From contig JAXMOA010000005.1 of assembly GCA_034670145.1 (NCBI GenBank), positions 124,001 to 188,000 of the forward strand: 64,000 nucleotides of DNA, read 5' to 3'. This DNA comes from HXMU1420-2 sp034670145 (GTDB lineage Bacteria; Pseudomonadota; Alphaproteobacteria; Rhodobacterales; Rhodobacteraceae). The translations under genes and the position numbers were made by a program. Below, piece after piece: positions 9,584-16,543 of this stretch. The first letter of the stretch is position 1; every line of letters starts with the position of its first letter. The notes below the pieces were generated by a model. The model saw nothing but the letters and a program-made list of their open reading frames with translations. It did no database searches and had not been told where the DNA came from.

Positions 9584-9604
9584 CAGCAGTGCCCGCGGCA
9601 AAGG

Positions 9605-10189
9605 TCAGGCCGCCTCTCCTTTTAGAATCACGATTGCGGTCATGACGTCATCCAGTCCGACCGCGCCATCACCGTCCCGGTCCAGATTCAACAGCGATCG
9701 CCACATCTGCGCCTCGCCTTTGGGAAACGCCTTGAGTGCGCGATTCACCGACGTTGCTGTGAGTTCCAGCGCATCGACGCGCCCATCCTCGTTAACGTCG
9801 GCCTGACGAAACTCAACTTCCAACCGCCCCCGCTGACGGGCAGAGCTGATGTCCTGCAAAACCTGCATTTCGGCCCGAGCGATTGATCCGTCCCCGTCCA
9901 GATCCGCCTGCAGGAAACGCCGCAAAACATAGGCACGGCTGCGCGCCCGTTCCAAGGCGATCAAATCTTCGATTCCCTGCGCATCAATCCGACCACCGTG
10001 ACCATGGCCCATGATTACCGCTGCTGCATCCTCCAAAAACCGTTCAGGCCGTTCGGTCAGCACCTTGTGCAATTCCGGGTGCAGATCACCCACCCCGTCC
10101 TGCGCAAAGGCCGGAGCCGCGATCCAGGACAAACACAGCAACAACGCCGAAGCCACAGATCTTGCCAACCAAACAGATAGGTGTTTCAC
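9605..10189 (-). CDS. Exported EF-hand calcium-binding protein
   Basis: A 194-residue protein with a signal sequence (WLARSVASALLLCLSWIAAPAFA) and three EF-hand loops: DLDGDGSIARAE, DVNEDGRVDALE and DRDGDGAVGLDD. All loops keep the Asp/Asn, Gly and final Glu/Asp ligand pattern, so calcium binding is likely. I use the GTG at 10189 because GGGAGGT lies 5 nt upstream; longer readings lack a site. A His/Gly-rich MGHGHGGRID stretch precedes the first hand. The role is unknown, perhaps periplasmic Ca2+ sensing or buffering. Confidence 0.78.
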   Translation of the reverse strand: MKHLSVWLARSVASALLLCLSWIAAPAFAQDGVGDLHPELHKVLTERPERFLEDAAAVIMGHGHGGRIDAQGIEDLIALERARSRAYVLRRFLQADLDGDGSIARAEMQVLQDISSARQRGRLEVEFRQADVNEDGRVDALELTATSVNRALKAFPKGEAQMWRSLLNLDRDGDGAVGLDDVMTAIVILKGEAA

Positions 10190-10349
10190 GGGGACCTCCC
10201 ACTTTGACCAAGGCGGCACAGCCGTCCCTGTTCCCCTTTTGTGCACCATCAAAGTTAACAGCACCTTAAAGCGCGCCAAACGTCGCTTGCGTCCTTTCCA
10301 AGGCCGGTTTTCAGATACTCTGTTGCTGCAACGCAGCTATGGTCGCAGA

Positions 10350-11051
10350 ATGCCCGAAACTTACTGCCTCCATTATGCCCCTGATAACGCCTCGCTCATT
10401 ATCCGCCTGGCCCTGGACGAGCTCGACCTGCGGTTTGAAACGCAGCTGGTTGATCGCAGCGCACATGCCCAGCGCAGCGCGCAGTACCGTGCGCTGAACC
10501 CGGCCGGGCGAATCCCGACATTGATCACGCCGGATGGTCCCATCAGCGAAACCGGGGCGATTCTGCTGTGGCTGACACAGCGCCACGGGGGGCTGGGCCC
10601 TGCCGCCAATACCGGCGAATATGCGGCCTTTGTGAACTGGCTGTTCTATATGTCAAACACGATGCATGCAGATATGTTGTCGTTGTTCTATGTGCATCGG
10701 TATGGCCCCGAAGGCGCCTGGCCCGATATCCGCCAGGCTGCGCGCAAACGCCTGATCCGGGCGCTGGATGTACTGCATGACGAGGCCCGCCCTCGGCTGG
10801 CCCCCTGGCTATGTGGCCCGACGCCTTCGGGTCTGGATCTGTATCTGGCGGCGCTGCTGCGCTGGCTGCGGCTGTACCCGGCCGATCAAACACCCTGGCT
10901 CTCGCTTGACAGCTATCCGGCGTTCAAGGACATGTGCGCCCGGCTCGACGGCCGCAGATCCGTTCAAAACCTATGCCTGGCCGAGGGCATGAGCCCACAG
11001 CCCTTTAGCCATCCCCGGCCACCAACCCCGCCCGAAGGGACCGCAATCTGA
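10350..11051 (+). CDS. Glutathione S-transferase family protein
   Basis: A 233-residue GST-fold protein. The N-terminal thioredoxin-like domain (about 1-80) contains the conserved cis-Pro segment NPAGRIPTLI and the glutathione-contact Glu in GPISETGAILLWL. The C-terminal half is the all-helical GST domain. The substrate is unknown. It ends 1 nt before sdaA starts, so the two are co-transcribed. There is no close GST partner to suggest a pathway. Confidence 0.85.
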   Translation: MPETYCLHYAPDNASLIIRLALDELDLRFETQLVDRSAHAQRSAQYRALNPAGRIPTLITPDGPISETGAILLWLTQRHGGLGPAANTGEYAAFVNWLFYMSNTMHADMLSLFYVHRYGPEGAWPDIRQAARKRLIRALDVLHDEARPRLAPWLCGPTPSGLDLYLAALLRWLRLYPADQTPWLSLDSYPAFKDMCARLDGRRSVQNLCLAEGMSPQPFSHPRPPTPPEGTAI

Positions 11052-11052
11052 T

Positions 11053-12426
11053 ATGTTTCTTTCCGTGTTTGACATGTTCAAGGTGGGCGTCGGCCCGTCT
11101 TCTTCCCATACGATGGGTCCAATGGTGGCAGCAGGACGGTTCCTGGACCGAATGCGCGCCTCGCCCTTTCAATTCGCCGGGGTACGGGCCTCGCTGCACG
11201 GGTCGCTGGCCTTTACGGGGGTTGGACATGCGACGGATCGCGCCACGATCCTGGGTCTGGCCGGGTTTCTGCCCGATACATACGACGCCGAAGCCGCCGA
11301 ACGGCAACTGGCCCGTTTGTCCGAAACCTTGACCGTCTCACCTCTGGGGTTGGGGCCCTTGCGGTTCGATCCCAAACGCGACTTGATCTTTGACTATGAA
11401 ACCACCCTGCCCGGCCATGCCAACGGCATGATCCTGATGGCGACCGATGCCCAGGGAGATGTCACATTGCAGGAAACCTATTACTCTATCGGTGGCGGCT
11501 TTGTCATGACTGAGGCCGAACTGGCCCAGGGCAAAGCACAGGATGACGGGCCAGCGGTACCGTTCCCCTTTAAATCCGCCGCTGAAATGCTGGAGATGGC
11601 GCAGGCCTCGAACCTGTCGATTGCCGCGATGAAACGGGCCAACGAGGTGTCCCGCATCGGGCAGGACAAGTTGACCAAGGGCACCCTGCGGATCTGGTCG
11701 GTGATGAATGATTGTATCGACCGGGGCCTGGCCAATGACGGAATCCTGCCGGGCGGGTTGAACGTGCGCCGTCGGGCAAAGCACATTCACCAGGCGCTGC
11801 TGGAAGAGCGCGGCATGAATCTGACGGCGCCCCATACAATCAACGACTGGATGAGCGTCTACGCCATGGCCGTGAACGAGGAAAACGCTGCGGGCGGTCA
11901 GGTTGTGACGGCTCCGACAAATGGAGCGGCCGGGGTCCTGCCTGCGACCGTTCGCTATTACCTCGACCATGTGCCCGGAGCATCGACGGCGCATGTCGAG
12001 GATTTCATGCTGACGGCCGCCGCCATTGGAGGATTGGTGAAATTCAACGCCTCCATCTCGGGGGCAGAGGCCGGTTGTCAGGCCGAAGTGGGCAGCGCCA
12101 GCGCCATGGCCGCAGCGGGCCTGTGCGCGGTGATGGGCGGCACGCCCGAACAGGTCGAGAATGCCGCAGAAATTGCGCTGGAGCATCATCTGGGCATGAC
12201 CTGTGACCCGGTGCGGGGCCTGGTGCAGGTGCCTTGTATCGAACGCAATGGGCTGGGCGCGATCAAGGCGGTATCGGCGGCCAGCCTGGCCTTGCGCGGG
12301 GATGGTCAGCATCTGGTGCCTCTGGATGCCTGTATCGAAACGATGCGCCAGACCGGGGCCGATATGAGCGAGAAATACAAGGAAACGGCCCTGGGCGGAT
12401 TGGCGGTCAACGTACCCAATTGCTGA
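11053..12426 (+). CDS. sdaA: L-serine ammonia-lyase (iron-sulfur, single chain)
   Basis: Deaminates L-serine to pyruvate and ammonia in the cytosol using a [4Fe-4S] cluster. The 457-residue chain contains both the beta-like N-terminal region (SVFDMFKVGVGPSSSHTMGP) and the alpha-like catalytic region (APTNGAAGVLPATVRYYL...). Cluster cysteines are seen in GAEAGCQAEVGSASAMAAAGLC and MTCDPVRGLVQVPC. The ATG follows the GST stop by one base. The length is typical of single-chain proteobacterial enzymes. Confidence 0.95.
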   Translation: MFLSVFDMFKVGVGPSSSHTMGPMVAAGRFLDRMRASPFQFAGVRASLHGSLAFTGVGHATDRATILGLAGFLPDTYDAEAAERQLARLSETLTVSPLGLGPLRFDPKRDLIFDYETTLPGHANGMILMATDAQGDVTLQETYYSIGGGFVMTEAELAQGKAQDDGPAVPFPFKSAAEMLEMAQASNLSIAAMKRANEVSRIGQDKLTKGTLRIWSVMNDCIDRGLANDGILPGGLNVRRRAKHIHQALLEERGMNLTAPHTINDWMSVYAMAVNEENAAGGQVVTAPTNGAAGVLPATVRYYLDHVPGASTAHVEDFMLTAAAIGGLVKFNASISGAEAGCQAEVGSASAMAAAGLCAVMGGTPEQVENAAEIALEHHLGMTCDPVRGLVQVPCIERNGLGAIKAVSAASLALRGDGQHLVPLDACIETMRQTGADMSEKYKETALGGLAVNVPNC

Positions 12427-12474
12427 GCCCCATGATGGGTTGCCGCCGGGCCGCACGCTGCTAAGGTCGCGCCC

Positions 12475-13398
12475 ATGACTGATGATAGGCCCCTGGAGGG
12501 CATCCTGTTGATGCTGGGATTCTGTGTCCTTGCTCCCATGGGCGATGCAATAGCCAAAATACTTGCAGCCACGATACCGATTGGCTTTCTGCTGCTGATC
12601 CGGTTCGGGTTTCAGGCGGTTGCGCTGGTGCCACTCATTGTTGTGGAGCGTCGCCCCTGGCGGATGAGCCCGCGTGTGTTGGCGCTGACCGCTGTCCGCA
12701 CGGTCCTGCACGCGACGGGGATCGGCACCATGTTTGCCGCGCTGAGGTATCTGCCGCTGGCAGACGCTATTGCCATCGCGTTTGTCATGCCGTTTTTGAT
12801 GTTGCTCCTGGGTCATTTCGTTTTGGGAGAAGAGGTGGGGCCGCGCCGGACTATCGCCTGTCTTGTGGGCTTTGTCGGCACCTTGCTGGTGATCCAACCC
12901 AGTTTTGCCAATTTGGGTTGGCCCGCATTCCTGCCGCTGGGAGTGGCGGTCATGTTCGCCTTGTTCATGCTCGTCACACGGCTGATTGCCAAGGAAACGG
13001 ATCCAATCAGCCTACAGGCCGTCAGTGGCGTCATGGCGACCGGCCTGCTGATCCCGCTGTTGTTGCTGGGCACTTGGCTAAACATACCTGCATTGCAGAT
13101 TGCCGCACCCAGTTCGCAGGATTGGCTGTTGCTGATGGCCATCGGAGCCTTGGGCACCATCGCGCATCTGTTGATGACCTGGTCGTTGCGTTTTGCTCCT
13201 TCAGCCACGTTGGCACCGATGCAATATCTGGAGATACCGATTGCCACACTGATCGGCTGGATGATTTTTCAGGACCTGCCCAACAGGATGGCAGCGCTGG
13301 GGATCTGCATCACCATCGCGTCGGGGCTTTACATCGTCATGCGCGAGCAGGCCATCGCAAGGACCCGTCGTCGGGACGCTCGCCAAGCCACCGTATGA
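12475..13398 (+). CDS. DMT-superfamily transporter (EamA family)
   Basis: A 307-residue integral membrane protein with about ten hydrophobic segments in two homologous EamA halves. The first half includes ALRYLPLADAIAIAFVMPFLMLLLGHFVLGE and the second the matching FAPSATLAPMQYLEIPIATLIGWMIF, typical of roseobacter metabolite exporters. The substrate is unknown. The gene starts 48 bp after sdaA. Its last 62 bp overlap the convergent thiN gene tail to tail. Confidence 0.85.
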   Translation: MTDDRPLEGILLMLGFCVLAPMGDAIAKILAATIPIGFLLLIRFGFQAVALVPLIVVERRPWRMSPRVLALTAVRTVLHATGIGTMFAALRYLPLADAIAIAFVMPFLMLLLGHFVLGEEVGPRRTIACLVGFVGTLLVIQPSFANLGWPAFLPLGVAVMFALFMLVTRLIAKETDPISLQAVSGVMATGLLIPLLLLGTWLNIPALQIAAPSSQDWLLLMAIGALGTIAHLLMTWSLRFAPSATLAPMQYLEIPIATLIGWMIFQDLPNRMAALGICITIASGLYIVMREQAIARTRRRDARQATV

Positions 13399-14035
13399 TA
13401 CCGGACAAGGCAGAGCGCGGAACGATCACCAATAGACCGGGCGCGTCGACTGAAAGCTGTACGGGCCCCGTCGCCCGGTTGGAGGTCCCGATTTGTGCAC
13501 CCGGCGCCAGCATCAAGCCATCAATCGGCCACTCCAACCCTTTGGACCGCCCCGTCACGGGCACCATGGGAAACAATGACACCACATCCCCAGCCGCCAA
13601 TTCCAGTGACAATTCGGGCGGTGCCAGAAAAACCAGTTCGCTCTGCCCCAGCAACAAACAGGTCTGATGCGGAAACTTGAGCAACGTATTGAACCCGGCC
13701 AGTTGATGATCCACCCGATGACCCAGAAAACCCACAGCCAGGATCAAAGGGGCCACGATGGCATCCAGCGCCTTGTCAAAATCCGTGCTGTCCTGTTCCG
13801 CAATATGATGCAGACACCCCGGTGCCAGCCTGGCCCGATCCGCCTCGCCAAGACTGTCGAGATCCCCGATCACCGCCCTGGGCATAAGCCCCATACGCAA
13901 TGGCAGGGCCGCGCCCCCGTCCGCCGCAATCAGCTCTGGCGCCAGGTCCAGCGCCAGACGCAAATCCTGCGGCGTCGCCTCACCTCCACCAACCAGGGTG
14001 ACTGCGTCGGAACTGTAAACAATCTTGTCAGACAT
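13337..14035 (-). CDS. thiN: Thiamine diphosphokinase
   Basis: Transfers pyrophosphate from ATP to thiamine, making the active cofactor. Conserved features in the 232-residue chain are VTLVGGGEATPQDL near the start, the nucleotide-binding ELIAADGGAALPLRMGLMPRAVIGDLDSL, and EQDSTDFDKALDAIVA. The C-terminal beta-rich thiamine-binding half includes GLEWPIDGLMLAPG. The gene is divergent from the large acidic protein gene and overlaps the DMT transporter gene at its 3' end, so expression of the two convergent genes may interfere. Confidence 0.93.
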   Translation of the reverse strand: MSDKIVYSSDAVTLVGGGEATPQDLRLALDLAPELIAADGGAALPLRMGLMPRAVIGDLDSLGEADRARLAPGCLHHIAEQDSTDFDKALDAIVAPLILAVGFLGHRVDHQLAGFNTLLKFPHQTCLLLGQSELVFLAPPELSLELAAGDVVSLFPMVPVTGRSKGLEWPIDGLMLAPGAQIGTSNRATGPVQLSVDAPGLLVIVPRSALSGIIRWLGERPDDGSLRWPARA

Positions 14036-14061
14036 ATGCCAATTAATGCTAATTTTAGAAA

Positions 14062-14082
14062 CAGGTCACAATCAGGTCACAA
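14062..14082. promoter_or_regulatory. Tandem CAGGTCACAA repeats in a divergent promoter region
   Basis: The decamer CAGGTCACAA occurs twice, at 14062-14071 and 14073-14082, with an 11-bp period, i.e. one helical turn. It lies between thiN (minus strand, starting at 14035) and the 767-residue protein gene (plus strand, starting at 14174). Two identical half-sites on the same face of the helix look like a direct-repeat operator. The regulator is not known. Confidence 0.4.
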
Positions 14083-14173
14083 AATGATACGCTGCTTATC
14101 ACAGATTCGGGCCGATTTTGTCGCCGATTGTCGCGTAAGGACTGAGTAATAATATGTAGAGGACGAGCATCCC

Positions 14174-16477
14174 ATGGTCCACACAAACAAAGTACTTACA
14201 GTATCGTACGGTACGTTTTCGTGCACGTTGGAGGGTTTTGACGACTCATTCGGCACGATGAAGGCAATCGCGGAGTATTTCCGAGACCTTGCCTCAGACG
14301 ACCGATATTTCGGCGCGGAACCGCCACAGCCAGACGCGGACATGTTGGCCCGCATCGCCCAGCGCGAAATTTCTCGGCGGGTCGAAGCCCATACAGACGG
14401 CAATGCAATTGTCCTGCGCGCGAACGAATCGCAGCGGGCGCAACAGACATCGCCGCCACCTGTCGCGCCTCAGCCACCGGTTACACAGGTTGAACCGGCT
14501 GAGGCCGACGCCATGTCCGCAGATGTCTCTGTGGACAATGCGCCCCAATCCTCTCTGGTCCCCCAGACCGCAGAGGACGTGATTGAGACGCAAGTCGCGC
14601 CAAGTCCAGAACCGGAACCAGAGGTGATCAGCGCCACGGTTTCTGATATGGAACTGGATGTTACAACGCAGCCACATCAGCCCGACGAAGCACCGGTAGA
14701 AGTCGCACAAACTGCGCCAGCCGAAGCGGAAATCGCGCAAGAGCCGATGGCTCTGGACAGTATCGAACCTCAGGACGACATGGTCGAAGAGTTCATCCCA
14801 GCGGATGAGCCCGTGGAAAACGATGCCATTCCCGCCGCGAGCGTCGCGTCTTTGTCGCCCGCCGTGGACAGTATTGCCGCGAAACTCCAGCGTATTCGTG
14901 ACGTCGTCGCCCGAGACGCTGTCGCCGCAACGCAAGCGCCCATCGAAGACGTTCTGGCGCAGGATCACAGCGAAGACATCACTGAAGCGGCCGCCGTTGA
15001 TGCCTCTGCCGACGTCATTCAGCAGCCCGACCTGTCCGAAACAATCGAACAGGTTTCAGCCCAGGCAGACACCGTCGAAGCGACCATCCAAGCGGTGGAT
15101 ACAGCAGAGCTAGCGCCGGTCATTGAGGAAACGATCCCGCAAGATACCGGGGCGCATCCTGCGGATGAAGCCGCGCTGCTGGACTCCATCGCCCTTGCGA
15201 CCGCAGATCCGGATCTGGCCGTTGAGGCACCGCTGGAGCGAATCAAAGAGGCTCTGACCACGCCGCTCGAACCGAGCGTCACCGACGCCGCGATCCAGGC
15301 GCCCGCGCCTCAAGACGACCCCGGCGCCGTCGACAACGCACCTCAGGAAACGGCGCCATTCGACCTGGCCGCATTCGAGGCTGTGGCCGATGCCGCCAAG
15401 CAAGAGGATTCTGACACCGTTGACGGCGAAGACACAATTTTTGCCGGGCTGGATGACACCAGCATTGATCCGGTGGCGCCGGATGAAGTGGACGCAGATA
15501 TCCGCAATATCCTGGCCACTGAATCCCGGGCACCAAATGCGGAAATGCCAACACCGGACGCCTCTCAGCGCCCTCGGGTGATCAAGGTAAAGCGCTCAGA
15601 TCTGGAAGCGGCCATCGAACAGGGCGCTCTGGAAGAGATCGAAGATGCGCCAGAGGCCGAAATTCAGCCTGGGGCCGCGTCTGAGGTGGATGATTCATCC
15701 CTCTCTGCCGAAGACGAAGCGGATCTGATGCGTGAACTGGCAGCGGTCGAGGCTGAAATCACCAGCCCCGGAACCGCGCAAGTGGACGAAGACATGCCAC
15801 GCCTGCTGGCCGAAGCCGGTCAAAAGATGAACGAGCAGGAATCGGCAACCAACCGCGAAACCTACGCTCAATTGCGGGCGGCCGTCGCGGCCACAAAGGC
15901 AGAGCAGCGGGTCAGAGGCGATACCAAACTGTTGTCGCTGGACGAAGAGTACCGCAACGATCTGGCAAGTGTTGTGCGCCCGGATCGCCCAATGACGCGT
16001 CCAATGACCCGCCCGATCACCAAGTCCCTCAGCCGCGGCCGCCCTTCGGCGGATATTGCCGCGCCATTGAAACTGGTGGCCGAGCAACGTGTCGATGGCA
16101 GCGAAGAGGCCCCCCGTGCCCCAGTCCGCCCCCGCCGTGTCACGACAGAAATGCCGCATGAACAAAGTGGTGGAGACACCGAAGACGCCGTGAACGCATT
16201 TGCATTGTTTGCCGATCAGGCCGGTGCGACCGGCCCGGCGGAACTGATGGAAGCCGCCGCAAGCTACATGTGCTTTGTCGAAGGTCAGGAAATGTTTTCG
16301 CGCCCACAGCTGATGAACAAGTTGCGCGGGATCGAAAAGGACAACTTCAATCGCGAAGATGGGTTGCGGGCTTTTGGGCAATTGCTGCGCGAAGGCAAGA
16401 TCCAAAAAACCGGCGGCGGTCGATTTACCGCGTCCGAAGGCATTGGCTTCCGTCCAGATCAGCGCGCTGCCGGCTGA
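14174..16477 (+). CDS. Large acidic protein with conserved ends, function unknown
   Basis: A 767-residue protein I recognise as widespread in Rhodobacteraceae but not as a characterised family. Three parts are visible: a conserved N-terminal block (about 1-80, TVSYGTFSCTLEGFDDSF), a long Ala/Glu/Asp/Pro-rich stretch (about 85-600) that looks disordered and strongly acidic, and a basic linker (MTRPMTRPITKSLSRGRPS) leading to a conserved C-terminal helical block (about 665-767, SYMCFVEGQEMFSRPQLMNKL). There is no signal peptide or membrane helix. Homologues are sometimes labelled CheA-like, but no histidine kinase motifs are present. A good terminator follows. Confidence 0.75.
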   Translation: MVHTNKVLTVSYGTFSCTLEGFDDSFGTMKAIAEYFRDLASDDRYFGAEPPQPDADMLARIAQREISRRVEAHTDGNAIVLRANESQRAQQTSPPPVAPQPPVTQVEPAEADAMSADVSVDNAPQSSLVPQTAEDVIETQVAPSPEPEPEVISATVSDMELDVTTQPHQPDEAPVEVAQTAPAEAEIAQEPMALDSIEPQDDMVEEFIPADEPVENDAIPAASVASLSPAVDSIAAKLQRIRDVVARDAVAATQAPIEDVLAQDHSEDITEAAAVDASADVIQQPDLSETIEQVSAQADTVEATIQAVDTAELAPVIEETIPQDTGAHPADEAALLDSIALATADPDLAVEAPLERIKEALTTPLEPSVTDAAIQAPAPQDDPGAVDNAPQETAPFDLAAFEAVADAAKQEDSDTVDGEDTIFAGLDDTSIDPVAPDEVDADIRNILATESRAPNAEMPTPDASQRPRVIKVKRSDLEAAIEQGALEEIEDAPEAEIQPGAASEVDDSSLSAEDEADLMRELAAVEAEITSPGTAQVDEDMPRLLAEAGQKMNEQESATNRETYAQLRAAVAATKAEQRVRGDTKLLSLDEEYRNDLASVVRPDRPMTRPMTRPITKSLSRGRPSADIAAPLKLVAEQRVDGSEEAPRAPVRPRRVTTEMPHEQSGGDTEDAVNAFALFADQAGATGPAELMEAAASYMCFVEGQEMFSRPQLMNKLRGIEKDNFNREDGLRAFGQLLREGKIQKTGGGRFTASEGIGFRPDQRAAG

Positions 16478-16501
16478 GTCTGACAACACAACGGAAAGCC
16501 G

Positions 16502-16527
16502 AACGGCAGGCCCCAGGGCCTGCCGTT
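16502..16527 (+). terminator. Intrinsic terminator after the acidic protein gene
   Basis: A 12-bp perfect inverted repeat (AACGGCAGGCCC / GGGCCTGCCGTT) with a very short loop, followed by TTCTTTTG on the plus strand, 25 bp after the stop codon. It separates this gene from the convergent 935-residue gene, and the stem could also act on the minus strand. Confidence 0.8.
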
Positions 16528-16543
16528 TTCTTTTGTGCTCCAG

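Noticed and set aside
11338..12897. 519-codon minus-strand frame across sdaA and the DMT transporter gene
   Set aside because: Antisense frame with no domain, crossing two well-supported genes.
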